Positions 36,264 through 45,698 of a stretch of 64,000 nt of DNA are shown here, in pieces. A model generated the notes under the pieces. The model had not been told where the DNA came from and searched no databases. It saw nothing but the letters and a program-made list of their open reading frames with translations. Location: NCBI RefSeq assembly GCF_900156545.1, contig NZ_FTNW01000001.1:1-64000 (forward strand), given 5' to 3'. Origin of the DNA: Aquipseudomonas alcaligenes (GTDB lineage: Bacteria > Pseudomonadota > Gammaproteobacteria > Pseudomonadales > Pseudomonadaceae). A program made the position numbers and the translations under genes. Positions within the stretch are counted from its first letter, which is position 1. Every line of letters begins with the position of its first letter.

Positions 36264-38210
36264 TCAGCCCTGCCAGGGGGAGGGGGCGCCGATCAGGCGG
36301 CCCATGGCGCCGTGGATGCCCAGCTCCTTGAGCACGTTGAGTTCGCCTTCGGTCTCCACCATCTCGGCGATCAGCGGCAGGTCGATGCTGTTGGTGGCGC
36401 GGAAGATCGCCTCGATGAATGCGCGCTTGTCGTTTTCCCGGTCGATGGCGCGGATGTAGCTGCCGTCGATCTTCAGGTAGGCCAGGCCCAGGTGGGTCAG
36501 GTTGCCGATCAGGCTGAAACGACCGCCGAAGTGCTGCAGGCCCAGGTGGTAGCCGGCTTCGCGCACCTGCTGGCTGAGTTTCTCCAGCTCTGCCGGCGGT
36601 GGCAGGTAGCGTTCATCCAGCTCCAGGGTCATCAGTTCGGCCTGTTGCGGGTTGGCTCTGAGCACATCGAGTAGCTGGTTCAGGCTGGCGGCATCACGCA
36701 GGGTGGCGGCGGAGAGGCTGAGCGCTAGCGGCTGCGGGTACTTGGCCAGGTGGGCCAGGCTGTGTTCGAGCATGGCCAGGTCAAAGCGCGCCGCCCAGCC
36801 CAGGCGTTCGATCCAGGGCAGGAAGCGGCCGGCGGCCACGGCTTCGCCCTGCGGGTCGAGCAGGCGCGCCAGTACCTTCTGGTGCAACACGCGGCCGGTA
36901 TCGGCGCAGGTGGCCACCGGCTGGAAGTACAGCTGCAGCATGCCCTGGTTGAGCGCGTCGTCGATCCAGCGTCGCCAATCGTGCAGGCCCTGGCCAGCAC
37001 TGGTATTGAAATCGTCCAGACGCTCCCAGGGCTTCTCGGGATGGCTCTGCGCCTGGGCCAGGGCCTGGTCGGCGCGACCGATGACATTGGCCATTTCCTC
37101 GCCCGGCCTGAAGGCGGCGATGCCCAGGTGGGCCACCGGTATGCAGTCGCTGGCGCCGGTCTGGCGCAGGCTCTCCAGACCTTCAACCAGTTCCTCGGCC
37201 AGGCGGTCGGCATCCTCGCCGACCTGCCCGGGGGCGAGCAGGGTGAATTCGCCGCCGCGGCTGCGCGAGGCCAGCCACTCCGGCGTACCGCGCTGTTCCA
37301 GCAGGCGCTTGAGGAGCTCGCCGATGCTGAAGATCAGTGCGTCGGTTTTTTGTCCGCCCATGCGCTGGTTGAGGCCGCCAAGGTCGTGCACGCGCAGGAA
37401 CATCAGGTAGCCGGCGGCGTTCTGCTCGGTGATGGCGAGCTGGTTGGCCAGCTTGATTTCGAACAGGCGGCGGTTGGCCAGCCCGGTGAGGCTGTCCTGG
37501 TAGGCTTCCTCGCGCAGTTTCTCGCTGCGTGCGGCTTCTTCGGCAAACAGCTGCTTAAGCTTCTCGACCATCTGGTTCATCGCCAGTACCACGCGCTTGA
37601 GCTCGGGGGTGCGTGGCACGCGGGGCAGGGTGAGGAACTCGCGGCGGCTGATGGCCTGGGCCTGGTTGACCATGTTGTCCAGCGGTCGTAGCTGGGTGCG
37701 TAGCAGCCAGCCACCGAGAATGGCGCTGACCACCCCGCAGAACAGCAGCCACAGTGCGCTGCCGATGGCGCTGTCCCACAGCTTGGCCAAGGCGAATTGC
37801 GGGTGGCTGAGCACCTCGACCCGGGCGGCCTGTTCCCAGCCACGCATGATCAGGGCGTCGCCACCTTCGGGCTCGAGGTCCACTAGGTCGACGAACCACT
37901 GCGGCACGCGGTCCGAGGTAGTGGTGGTGCGCCGTTCGACTATCACTTCATCACTGGGAATGCGCACCACGCGAATGGTGGCGAAGTAGCCGCTGTCGAA
38001 GATCGAGCTGACCATCAGCTCGATCATCGCAGGGTCGTCCACATGCGGCGTCATCGACAGCCCCAGCGCGGTGGCGGCGTCCTGGGCGTGGGAGCGCAGC
38101 TGGCTGAGCAGTTGCTCTCGCGAGGTTTCGACACTGGCGATGAAGCTGCCGGTGAACGCCACCACGAGGAACAGGCAGATGGCGAGAAACAGCTGTTTCA
38201 ACAGGGACAT
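36264..38210 (-). CDS. lapD: c-di-GMP receptor LapD (degenerate GGDEF-EAL)
   Basis: A 648-residue inner-membrane receptor. The layout is TM1 (~5-27), a periplasmic LapD/MoxY-type sensor domain (~28-150), TM2 (~150-172), HAMP (~172-225), GGDEF and EAL. Both catalytic domains are broken: the GGDEF signature reads RGGEF, and the EAL motif reads KVLARL, so it should bind rather than make or degrade c-di-GMP. When bound, LapD-family proteins sequester the protease LapG and keep the adhesin on the cell surface. It lies 9 bases downstream of lapG in the same operon, beside the presumed target adhesin. Confidence 0.95.
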   Translation of the reverse strand: MSLLKQLFLAICLFLVVAFTGSFIASVETSREQLLSQLRSHAQDAATALGLSMTPHVDDPAMIELMVSSIFDSGYFATIRVVRIPSDEVIVERRTTTTSDRVPQWFVDLVDLEPEGGDALIMRGWEQAARVEVLSHPQFALAKLWDSAIGSALWLLFCGVVSAILGGWLLRTQLRPLDNMVNQAQAISRREFLTLPRVPRTPELKRVVLAMNQMVEKLKQLFAEEAARSEKLREEAYQDSLTGLANRRLFEIKLANQLAITEQNAAGYLMFLRVHDLGGLNQRMGGQKTDALIFSIGELLKRLLEQRGTPEWLASRSRGGEFTLLAPGQVGEDADRLAEELVEGLESLRQTGASDCIPVAHLGIAAFRPGEEMANVIGRADQALAQAQSHPEKPWERLDDFNTSAGQGLHDWRRWIDDALNQGMLQLYFQPVATCADTGRVLHQKVLARLLDPQGEAVAAGRFLPWIERLGWAARFDLAMLEHSLAHLAKYPQPLALSLSAATLRDAASLNQLLDVLRANPQQAELMTLELDERYLPPPAELEKLSQQVREAGYHLGLQHFGGRFSLIGNLTHLGLAYLKIDGSYIRAIDRENDKRAFIEAIFRATNSIDLPLIAEMVETEGELNVLKELGIHGAMGRLIGAPSPWQG

Positions 38211-38219
38211 AGGCCTCTC

Positions 38220-38918
38220 CTAACCTTCTCCGATGTCGAAGCCTTCGGCTCGCATCTTCTTCAACAGATCCTGCCAGCGCGACAGTTTCTTGGTATCGCT
38301 CTTCTTGCCGGTCTGCCCCGGCAGATAGAGGCCCTCGGCATTGAAGGCATAAACCGGCAGCAGATCCTTGCGCTGGGACGCCGGACGGATTTCGCCGATC
38401 AGGTTGTCCAGCACCAGAGGTTCCGCGCCGGGACTGGCGTAGTAGGTCAGCACCATGTGCGCCTGGTTGTAGCGCAGCGCCTTGACGTAGGTGATGCGCA
38501 GCTTGTCGGAGGGCACGCCGAGGCGGCGCAGGGTGAAGTATTTGGCGATCGAGTAGTCCTCGCAGTCGCCGGCGCCCTTGACCAGCGCCTCGACGGGGGT
38601 GGCCCAGTAGTCGTTCTGGCGCCAGTTGCGAATGTCGTCGGAGAAACGGTATTGGCGGTTGAAGAAGCGATTGACCGCTGCCAGCTGCTCGCTCTCGGGC
38701 AGCCCCTCGCTGGCACGGATCAGTTCGTCCCAGGCCTCGATCCGGCCCTTGGCGACGCCCAGATTGCCGTAGCGCTGCTCGGCGTTCTGCATTATCAGGC
38801 CGAAGTCCCAGCTAGCCTTCGCCGTCAGTGCCAGCAGCAGACCGAGCAGGGCGCCGAGCAGCAGCCGGCCTGCCGGCAGACTCCTGGCTCGTCCCTGAAT
38901 ATGCGGCCGCAACGGCAT
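38220..38918 (-). CDS. lapG: Periplasmic adhesin protease LapG
   Basis: A 232-residue bacterial transglutaminase-like cysteine protease. N-terminal signal or anchor at residues ~17-36. The catalytic triad is visible: Cys in GAGDCEDYS (~118), His in NQAHMVL (~153) and Asp in LVLDNLIGE (~170). LapG cuts LapA-type adhesins after a dialanine when c-di-GMP is low; TAAG is present in the neighbouring adhesin. I chose ATG at 38918 because GGAGAG precedes it; a GTG five codons upstream is the alternative. It is followed at once by lapD. Confidence 0.94.
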   Translation of the reverse strand: MPLRPHIQGRARSLPAGRLLLGALLGLLLALTAKASWDFGLIMQNAEQRYGNLGVAKGRIEAWDELIRASEGLPESEQLAAVNRFFNRQYRFSDDIRNWRQNDYWATPVEALVKGAGDCEDYSIAKYFTLRRLGVPSDKLRITYVKALRYNQAHMVLTYYASPGAEPLVLDNLIGEIRPASQRKDLLPVYAFNAEGLYLPGQTGKKSDTKKLSRWQDLLKKMRAEGFDIGEG

Positions 38919-38988
38919 GAAGGTGCTCTCCACGGGAGGTGGAGAAAGTGTAGGCAGTCGCTGGGTTTTTTGCCGTCGCGCGCCGCGC

Positions 38989-39393
38989 TCAGTCGCGCGC
39001 CGGCAGGGTCTTCTGGCGCAGGATGTAGAGGGTCACCAGCACCGCACTGGTGAGCATGAACGCGCGCGCCCAGGGCATCGGTACCAGGTAGCAGGACAGG
39101 CCGATGCTCAGCCACATCAGGCCGATGGCGTAGACCTTGCCCTTGAGCGGGATGCCGTTGCCTTCCAGGTAGTCGCGAATCCATGGGCCCAGGTGCTTGT
39201 GGTGGACCAGCCACAGGTAGAAGCGCCGCGAGCTGCGCACGAAACAGGCCGCCGCCAGCAGCAGGAAGGGCGTGGTCGGCAGCACCGGGACGAAGATGCC
39301 GATCACCCCGAGCAGCACGCTCAGCCAGCCGATGGCCAGCAGCGCGTAGCGCACGCTGCGATGGCGGCTCTGCGGGATGTCGCTGTGCGCCAT
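38989..39393 (-). CDS. DUF454 (YbaN-type) inner-membrane protein
   Basis: A 134-residue membrane protein with hydrophobic segments at ~18-36, 38-55, 85-103 and 105-122. The DUF454 pattern is clear: GWLSVLLGVIGIFVPVLPTTPFLLLAAACF (split: GIFVPVLPTTPFLLLA) and FVRSSRRFYLWLVHHKHLG. Function of the family is not established. It is 9 bases after the UPF0149 gene on the same strand, so co-transcribed. Confidence 0.88.
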   Translation of the reverse strand: MAHSDIPQSRHRSVRYALLAIGWLSVLLGVIGIFVPVLPTTPFLLLAAACFVRSSRRFYLWLVHHKHLGPWIRDYLEGNGIPLKGKVYAIGLMWLSIGLSCYLVPMPWARAFMLTSAVLVTLYILRQKTLPARD

Positions 39394-39402
39394 GGGCGCG
39401 GC

Positions 39403-39990
39403 TTAGTGGTGACGGGGCTTGAGCAGCGCGGGTTTCTCTTCCGGCGCCTGGCACAGCAGGAACAGGGCGGTGAGCAGTTCGGGAATCTGCTCGACCATGC
39501 TGTCCACCAGCTGGCGGTCACGGGCGATCTCGGCGAACTCGGGCTGCTCGTCGAACAGGCCGGAGGCGACCATTATCGGCAGCAGCAGTTCGCTGACTTC
39601 GTCTTCGGCGTCCTCGAACCACACGGCTTCGCGCAGGAACACGCCCTCCATGAAGCCGATGCACCAGCCACGCAGGTCGGAGTCGTCCGGCTCGTCGCCG
39701 AGGTCCAGCTCGCAGGGAATCTCCGGCTCGTCGTCGCTAGCCAGCTGGCGGGCGATGTGGGCCTTGAGCAGCTGCAGGGTGATCTCCACTTCCTCGCGCT
39801 CGATGTCGCTGCGGTAATGCGGCGGCTCGGCGAAAAGGGCGTCGATCCATTCGCGCTCCGGCACCTGGTCGGGGCAGATGCACAGGGCGGTCAGGTAGCC
39901 ATGGGCGGCCACGTAGTCCAGCGCTTCCTCATGCAGGTCATCGGCATCGAGGAAGGCTTGCAGGCGGGACAATTGCTCGGCGAAGGACAT
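39403..39990 (-). CDS. UPF0149 / YecA family protein
   Basis: A 195-residue acidic soluble protein of the YecA/YgfB-like UPF0149 family, with the conserved HGYLTALCICPD near residue 30 and RGWCIGFMEGVFLRE near 108. It lacks the C-terminal SEC-C zinc motif found in some relatives. Its biochemical role is unclear. It is divergent from recQ, with about 145 bases between the starts. Confidence 0.85.
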   Translation of the reverse strand: MSFAEQLSRLQAFLDADDLHEEALDYVAAHGYLTALCICPDQVPEREWIDALFAEPPHYRSDIEREEVEITLQLLKAHIARQLASDDEPEIPCELDLGDEPDDSDLRGWCIGFMEGVFLREAVWFEDAEDEVSELLLPIMVASGLFDEQPEFAEIARDRQLVDSMVEQIPELLTALFLLCQAPEEKPALLKPRHH

Positions 39991-40135
39991 CGTGGAACTA
40001 CCTTGAGTGAGTAATCCTCGGGATTCTAGCCGCCTGTGCCGGCAAAAGCACGGCCGACAGGCGATGGCCTGCCGCTAGCCTGGCTCGCGTATACTGCGCG
40101 GCCGTTTCTTCACTCTCCGGATGATCCCGTCGCCC

Positions 40136-42268
40136 ATGTCCGCCGCGCTGCGCATTCTCAAAGATGTCTTCGGTTACGACGCCTTCCGGGGCAACCAGGC
40201 GGCGATCATCGACCGCGTGGCGGGTGGCGGCGATGCCCTGGTACTGATGCCCACCGGCGGCGGCAAGTCGCTGTGCTATCAGGTGCCCGGCCTGCTGCGC
40301 GAGGGGCTGGCGGTGATCGTTTCGCCGCTGATCGCGCTGATGGACGACCAGGTCGCCACCCTCGACGAACTCGGCGTGGCCGCGGTGGCGCTCAACTCCA
40401 CCCTGAGCGCCGAGGAGCAGCGCGGCATTGCCGAGCGCATTCGCCGTGGCGAGATCAAGCTCCTCTATTTGGCGCCCGAACGCCTGGTACAGCCGCGCAT
40501 GCTGGATTTCCTCCAGCGCCTGCCGCAGCTGGCGCTGTTCGCCATCGACGAGGCGCACTGCGTGTCGCAATGGGGACATGACTTCCGCCCGGAATACCTC
40601 CAGCTGGGCCAGCTCGCCGAGCTGTTCCCCGGCGTGCCGCGCATCGCCCTGACCGCCACGGCAGACATGCGCACCCGCGAGGAAATCGCCCAGCGCCTGC
40701 ACCTGCAGCAAGCCGAGCGCTTCCTCTCCAGCTTCGACCGGCCGAACATCTTCTACCGCATCCAGCCCAAGGATCAGCCGCGCAAGCAGCTGCTGGCCTT
40801 CCTCGCCGCGCGCAAGGGCGATGCCGGCATCGTCTACTGTCTGTCGCGCAAGAAGGTCGAGGAGGTGGCCGAGTTCCTCAGTGCCCAGGGCTTCCCCGCA
40901 CTGCCATACCACGCCGGCCTGCCCAACGAACTGCGCGCCTATAACCAGAAGCGCTTCCTCAACGAGGAAGGGTTGATCATGGTGGCGACCATCGCCTTTG
41001 GCATGGGCATCGACAAGCCCAACGTGCGCTTCGTCTGTCACATGGACCTGCCCAAGAGCCTGGAAGCCTATTACCAGGAAACCGGTCGTGCCGGGCGCGA
41101 CGGCCTGCCGGCGGATGCCTGGATGGCCTACGGCCTGCAGGACGTGGTGTTCCTCAAGCAGATGCTGGCCAACTCCGAGGGTGACGAACGGCACAAGCGC
41201 ATTGAACAGCACAAGCTCGACGCCATGCTGGCGCTGTGCGAGGAAACGCGCTGCCGCCGCCAGGCGCTGCTGGCCTATTTCGACGAGGTGCTGGAAAAAC
41301 CCTGCGGCCATTGCGACACCTGCGTCGACAACGTGCAGACCTGGGACGCCACCGAACCGGCGCGCCAGGCCCTGTCGGCCATCTACCGCAGCGGCCAGCG
41401 CTATGGCGTCGGCCACCTGGTGGACATCCTGCTGGGGCGCGAGAACGACAAGATCCGCGCCTCCGGCCACCAGCACCTGCCGGTGTTCGGTATCGGCAAG
41501 GCACTGGCTGAAGGCGACTGGCGCACCCTGTTCCGCCAACTGGTGGCGCGTGGCCTGGCTGATGTCGACCTGGAGGGCTACGGCGGCCTGCGCCTGACCG
41601 ATGCCTGCCGGCCGCTGCTGCGCGGTGAAGTCACCCTGGAACTGCGCCGCGATCTCAAGCCTCAGCAGGCGGCCAAGGCCAGCGGCAGCAGTGCCAGCCA
41701 GCTGGTGCGTGGCGAGGAACGCGAACAGTGGGAAGCGCTGCGCGCCCTGCGCCGCAAACTGGCCGAAGAGCACAGCGTGCCGCCCTACGTCATCTTCCCC
41801 GATTCCACCTTGCTGGAAATGCTGCGCAGCCAGCCGCGCAGCCTCAGCGAAATGGCCCAGGTCAGTGGCGTCGGTGCGCGCAAGCTGGAGCGCTACGGCG
41901 AGGCCTTCCTCGACGTTCTCAATGGCGGCGCGTCCGCCGAGGCGCCCAGGGCGGTCACTGACCTGCGTCACGAGCTGGTCAGCCTGGCCCGTGCCGGGAT
42001 GACACCGGCGCAGATCGCCGGCCAGCTCAATTGCGGCGAAAAGAGCGTGTACAACCTGCTGGCCGAAGCCATCGCCAGCCAGCAGCTGTCGCTGGAGCAG
42101 GCGCTGGACCTGCCCGAGGAGCTGCTCGGCGAGATCCAGGATGCCTTCCTCGATGGCGAGGGTGAGCTGCCGCCGGTGGCTGCGGTGGCCGAACAGTTCG
42201 CCGGGCAGGTGCCGGAGGGGGTGCTGCACTGCGTGCGTGCGGCCCTGCAGGCCGAGTTCGAGGCCTGA
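40136..42268 (+). CDS. recQ: ATP-dependent DNA helicase RecQ
   Basis: A 710-residue 3'-5' DNA helicase for recombination and replication-fork repair. Motif I is [12 protein letters not shown] (~residue 38), motif [18 protein letters not shown] (~140) and motif [13 protein letters not shown] (~315). The zinc-binding RQC cysteines follow ([17 protein letters not shown] ~385-395), then an HRDC domain (~520-600) and an extra C-terminal helical HTH-like region, giving the ~700-residue length typical of pseudomonads. ATG at 40136 is preferred ([20 protein letters not shown]); an ATG 15 bases upstream is possible. Confidence 0.95.
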   Translation: MSAALRILKDVFGYDAFRGNQAAIIDRVAGGGDALVLMPTGGGKSLCYQVPGLLREGLAVIVSPLIALMDDQVATLDELGVAAVALNSTLSAEEQRGIAERIRRGEIKLLYLAPERLVQPRMLDFLQRLPQLALFAIDEAHCVSQWGHDFRPEYLQLGQLAELFPGVPRIALTATADMRTREEIAQRLHLQQAERFLSSFDRPNIFYRIQPKDQPRKQLLAFLAARKGDAGIVYCLSRKKVEEVAEFLSAQGFPALPYHAGLPNELRAYNQKRFLNEEGLIMVATIAFGMGIDKPNVRFVCHMDLPKSLEAYYQETGRAGRDGLPADAWMAYGLQDVVFLKQMLANSEGDERHKRIEQHKLDAMLALCEETRCRRQALLAYFDEVLEKPCGHCDTCVDNVQTWDATEPARQALSAIYRSGQRYGVGHLVDILLGRENDKIRASGHQHLPVFGIGKALAEGDWRTLFRQLVARGLADVDLEGYGGLRLTDACRPLLRGEVTLELRRDLKPQQAAKASGSSASQLVRGEEREQWEALRALRRKLAEEHSVPPYVIFPDSTLLEMLRSQPRSLSEMAQVSGVGARKLERYGEAFLDVLNGGASAEAPRAVTDLRHELVSLARAGMTPAQIAGQLNCGEKSVYNLLAEAIASQQLSLEQALDLPEELLGEIQDAFLDGEGELPPVAAVAEQFAGQVPEGVLHCVRAALQAEFEA

Positions 42269-42476
42269 TGTCACGGCATTAGTCTTGCAAAACACGTGTC
42301 GCTGTTCCGGAGGGCGGGCTGGCCAGTGCTGGCGTGCGGATGTGCTCTCCGTCGTCCGCGCGACAGAGGCCCGCGGCGGCGGTTGACCTGAAGCGCCACA
42401 GACGCTGGCGCCAACGGTCCCTCACCGGCGCGGCGGCGGCTGCTAGCATCGGGACTTTCCACTGCCGACGCTTCTC

Positions 42477-43481
42477 ATGGAACGACTGATCCAGGCCAAT
42501 GGCCAACCGCACTACGGCATCTTCCCGGCCGCGCCGGGCGAGGTGAACTGGCGTGACTTCGATTTCCGCTCGCCCATGGGCCGGCGTTTGGGGGCGTTGG
42601 CCAAATGGCGGCGCTTCCACCAGTTCCAGTACTTCGGCTTGGTTAGCGACGAGCTGATCGGCGGTTGCGCGCTGGCCGACATCAGCCTGCTCACCGCCGG
42701 TTTCGTCTACCTGTTCCATCCAGCCAGCGGGCGCATGATCGAGCGCGAATTCAAGCGACCGCTGGGCCATGCCACGCGCTTTTCGCAGCAGCCCAACGAC
42801 GGCCTGTGCGAGTTGCGCAGCGGCGCCAACCTGCTGCGCCTGGACAACCGCGGCAGCGACAAGCACCTGCTGGTCGAGCTGGATGACGGCACGCGCATCG
42901 AGGCGAGCTTCAGCGAGCAGCAGTTCCAGCCCATGTGCATCTGCACGCCAACGGCGGTCAACGGCTGGGTCTATGCGCAGAAAGTGGCCGGTGTGCGCTG
43001 TCGCGGCAGCGTGAGCAGCGCACTGGGGGACTTCGACCTGACAGCGCTGAACGCCTTTGCCCACCATGACTGGTCGGCCGGCTACATGCGCCCGGAAACC
43101 TTCTGGAACTGGGCCTGCCTGTCCGGCGAGGTGAAAGGCATGCGGGTCGGCCTGAACCTGTCCTGCGGGGTCAACGAAACCAGCTTCAGCGAGAACTGCT
43201 ACTGGCTGGATGGCGAACTGCTGCAGGTCGGCGGCGTGCATTTCCAGTTCAACCGCGACGAACCCCTGCAGCCGTGGCGCATCGTTTCCGGCGATGGCCA
43301 GGTGGAGCTGACATTCCGTGGCCATGGCCTGCACCGCGAACAGTTGAACCTGGGCTTGATGGCCAGCAACTTCAAGCAGGTGTTCGGTTGCTTTCAGGGC
43401 GTTCTGCGCCCGCCGGGGCGCGCGCCGGTGCTGATCGACAACCTCTGGGGCTTCGTCGAAGACCAGTATGTCAAATGGTAA
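42477..43481 (+). CDS. DUF2804 domain protein
   Basis: A 334-residue soluble protein covering the whole DUF2804 family length, with many Trp and aromatic residues and the pattern FDFRSPMGRRLGALAKWRRFHQFQYFGLV (split: RRFHQFQYFGLV) near residue 30 and CGVNETSFSENCYWLDG near 230. The fold is predicted beta-rich and carbohydrate- or lipid-binding-like, but no activity is proven. ATG at 42477 follows a GC-rich 208-bp gap that shows no other gene. Confidence 0.85.
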   Translation: MERLIQANGQPHYGIFPAAPGEVNWRDFDFRSPMGRRLGALAKWRRFHQFQYFGLVSDELIGGCALADISLLTAGFVYLFHPASGRMIEREFKRPLGHATRFSQQPNDGLCELRSGANLLRLDNRGSDKHLLVELDDGTRIEASFSEQQFQPMCICTPTAVNGWVYAQKVAGVRCRGSVSSALGDFDLTALNAFAHHDWSAGYMRPETFWNWACLSGEVKGMRVGLNLSCGVNETSFSENCYWLDGELLQVGGVHFQFNRDEPLQPWRIVSGDGQVELTFRGHGLHREQLNLGLMASNFKQVFGCFQGVLRPPGRAPVLIDNLWGFVEDQYVKW

Positions 43482-43517
43482 CGGCGGGCTTGGCGGCGGG
43501 CTTTTCTGGAGTTATGG

Positions 43518-43529
43518 TTAGTTGACTAA
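43518..43529. promoter_or_regulatory. Palindromic operator candidate upstream of the marR gene
   Basis: TTAGT-tg-ACTAA is a perfect 5-bp inverted repeat in an AT-rich spot 72 bases before the MarR start. MarR/SlyA proteins often repress their own gene from such sites. Confidence 0.45.
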
Positions 43530-43600
43530 TAATTAGGTTTTTCTGCTGTCCGTTCGAAACAGGGGATGCGGGCAGCGGCGAGGACCAGCGAGAGTCAACT

Positions 43601-44035
43601 ATGCAGAACTTTGCGCAACACAGTTTTGGTATGCAACTGGCCCAGCTTTCCCGCGCCTGGCGCGCCGAGCTGGATCGTCGTCTGTCCGGCCTGGGCCTGT
43701 CTCAGGCACGCTGGCTGGTATTGCTGCACCTGGCGCTGCTCAAGGAGCCGCCGACCCAGCGCGAGCTGGCGCAGACGGTCGGCGTCGAGGGGCCGACCCT
43801 GGCCCGCCTGCTCGACGGCCTGGAGGCGCAGGAGCTGGTGCGCCGCATTGCCGTGCCGGAAGACCGCCGCGCCAAGAAGGTCGTGCTCAGCCCCAAGGCG
43901 CGCCCGCTGATCGAGCGCATCGAGAGCATCGCCGTGCAGCTGCGCAAGGAGCTGTTCGCCGGCGTCAGCGAGGAAGAGCAGCGCCTGTGCCAGGACATCC
44001 ACGCCCGTATCCTGGGCAACTTGGAGAAAGGCTGA
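43601..44035 (+). CDS. MarR/SlyA family transcriptional regulator
   Basis: A 144-residue winged-helix dimer. The helix-turn-helix is in TQRELAQTVGVEGPTLARLLDGLE (split: RELAQTVGVEGPTLARLL, ~residues 52-72), and the wing has VPEDRRAKKVVLS, the D-x-R motif of the family. It is probably self-regulated through the palindrome upstream. The SelW-like gene follows 45 bases downstream and may be co-transcribed. Ligand unknown. Confidence 0.9.
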   Translation: MQNFAQHSFGMQLAQLSRAWRAELDRRLSGLGLSQARWLVLLHLALLKEPPTQRELAQTVGVEGPTLARLLDGLEAQELVRRIAVPEDRRAKKVVLSPKARPLIERIESIAVQLRKELFAGVSEEEQRLCQDIHARILGNLEKG

Positions 44036-44080
44036 TCCGGCGGCGCTATCATGGCGCCTCCTTCAGTCGCGGAGCGCGCC

Positions 44081-44359
44081 ATGTCCAGCAAACCCGAGGT
44101 CGTCATCACCTACTGCACCCAGTGCCAGTGGCTCCTGCGTGCAGCCTGGCTGGCCCAGGAGCTGCTCAGCACCTTCGCCGACGAGCTGGGCATGGTCAGC
44201 CTGCAGCCGGGCACCGGCGGGGTGTTCCGCATCGTCTGCGATGGCGTGCAGCTGTGGGAACGCAAGGCCGACGGCGGTTTTCCCGAGGCCAAGGAGCTCA
44301 AGCAGCGCCTGCGCGACCTGATCGACCCCGAGCGCAATCTGGGTCACATCGACCGTTAA
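44081..44359 (+). CDS. SelT/SelW/SelH (Rdx) family protein with CxxC motif
   Basis: A 92-residue thioredoxin-like protein. The redox motif CTQC at residues ~11-14 replaces the Cys-x-x-Sec of animal SelW; the sequence VFRIVCDGVQLWERKADGGFPEAKELKQ is typical of the Rdx family (key part: GVFRIVCDG). ATG at 44081 follows GCGGAGCGC. It likely has a role in thiol redox balance. It ends 3 bases from the convergent EamA gene. Confidence 0.88.
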   Translation: MSSKPEVVITYCTQCQWLLRAAWLAQELLSTFADELGMVSLQPGTGGVFRIVCDGVQLWERKADGGFPEAKELKQRLRDLIDPERNLGHIDR

Positions 44360-44362
44360 GCC

Positions 44363-45235
44363 TCAGCCGATGTCCTTCACGTCGGCCGTATGCCGGCTCA
44401 GGCGTGCCGAGACCAGCGTGGCCAGCAGGATCAGCGCGCCGCCGAAGAGCATGCGCAGGGTGGGCTGCTCGCTGAACAGCCACCACGCGAAGAGAATGCC
44501 GTAGACCGGCTCCAGGGCGAACACCACCGAGGCGCTGCGGGCATTGAGCACGCGCAGGCTGGCGACGAACAGGCTGTGTGCCAGTGCCGTGCAGAGCAGG
44601 CCGAGCAGGGCAATCCACAGCCAGTCCAGCGCGCGTACCGTGGGCAATGCCGACCAGGCCAGAGGGAGGCAGGCCAGCAGTATCGCCAGGTTCTGCCAGA
44701 GCGCGGCTTGCGCCGGCTTGACCCCGGCGGTGGTGGCGCGGTTGGTCACCGAGACCATGGCGAACAGCAGCCCGGAGAACACCGCCCAGGCCAGGCCGAG
44801 GGTGGCATCGCTGCCCAGGTCGAAGTTCGGTGTGACCAATACCAGGCCCAGGCTGACCAGGGCCACCACGCCCCACTCGGCCCGGCGCACCTTCTCGCGG
44901 AACAGCAACCCTTCGAGTAGCACGGTGAAGGCCGGGAAGCTGGCGAAGCCGAGGGTGGCCACCGCTACGCCGGAGACCTTCACCGCGATGAAGAACGCCC
45001 ACCAGTGCCCACCCAGCAGCAGGCCGGCGCCGGCCAGGGCCAGGCGCCGCCGCCAGCTCAGCGGCGCCCGTGGTTCGCCGATACCGGCGAAGACCGCCAG
45101 GGCACCGACGGCGAATAGCGCGCGGCCGAACACGATGACCAGCGGCGCTGCCAGGGCCAGCTTGCCAAAAATGCCGGAGAGGCCGAAGAACAGGGCACCC
45201 AGGTGCAGGGCGAAGAGGGCGGTGCGATGCTGCAT
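44363..45235 (-). CDS. EamA (DMT superfamily) transporter
   Basis: A 290-residue inner-membrane protein with ten predicted helices from two EamA repeats (~residues 5-135 and 150-280), as in RhaT/YdcZ-type drug/metabolite exporters. ATG at 45235 is chosen from the standard N-terminus (MQHRTALFALHLGALFFGLSG is 21 residues, here cut to MQHRTALFALHLGALFFG). It is preceded by the CsaA-like gene (38 bases) and an AraC gene on the same strand, possibly one transcript. Substrate unknown. Confidence 0.88.
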   Translation of the reverse strand: MQHRTALFALHLGALFFGLSGIFGKLALAAPLVIVFGRALFAVGALAVFAGIGEPRAPLSWRRRLALAGAGLLLGGHWWAFFIAVKVSGVAVATLGFASFPAFTVLLEGLLFREKVRRAEWGVVALVSLGLVLVTPNFDLGSDATLGLAWAVFSGLLFAMVSVTNRATTAGVKPAQAALWQNLAILLACLPLAWSALPTVRALDWLWIALLGLLCTALAHSLFVASLRVLNARSASVVFALEPVYGILFAWWLFSEQPTLRMLFGGALILLATLVSARLSRHTADVKDIG

Positions 45236-45273
45236 GGGTATTCCAGATCGAGAGGCGTGAGGGCGGCGCAGAT

Positions 45274-45609
45274 TCAGCCCAGGCGGGCACCATTGGGCAG
45301 GGGACGGTCGAAGCTGGCCAGCACCACCTTGCCATTCTGGTCGTAGACACCGGTCACCAGCACTTCCGAGCGTACCCCGGCCACTCGCTTGGGCGCGAAG
45401 TTGCACACGCACAGCACCTGGCGGCCGACCAGCTCGGCGGCGCTGTAGTGCGCGGTCAGCTGGGCGCTGGAGGTCTTCACCCCGAGTTCGCCGAGGTCCA
45501 CTTCCAACACGTAGGCCGGCTTGATCGCCTTGTCGTTCAGGCGGGCGCTGAGCAGGGTGCCGACGCGCAGCTCGACGCGTTCAAAGTCCTGCCATTCGAT
45601 GGTTTGCAT
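45274..45609 (-). CDS. tRNA-binding protein, CsaA-like
   Basis: A 111-residue OB-fold tRNA_bind domain protein, homologous to the C-terminal domain of MetRS and to CsaA, a tRNA-binding protein with chaperone-like activity. Visible family features are FERVELRVGTLL, KPAYVLEVDLGELG, TSSAQLTAHY and VNF-equivalent VCNFAPKRVAG. It starts with ATG at 45609; the longer upstream frame is not supported. It is flanked by EamA and AraC genes on the same strand. Confidence 0.9.
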   Translation of the reverse strand: MQTIEWQDFERVELRVGTLLSARLNDKAIKPAYVLEVDLGELGVKTSSAQLTAHYSAAELVGRQVLCVCNFAPKRVAGVRSEVLVTGVYDQNGKVVLASFDRPLPNGARLG

Positions 45610-45698
45610 GCGCTGACTCCTGACTGATCGACACAGTCTAGGTGGCCGTGGCCGGCAAATCTGTCGCGCGGCTCGCGGGCTTTGTTGCGCGCCTCGCG

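Noticed and set aside
39998..42295. A 765-codon minus-strand frame over recQ
   Set aside because: It is antisense to intact helicase motifs of RecQ, and its translation is compositionally typical of a shadow frame.
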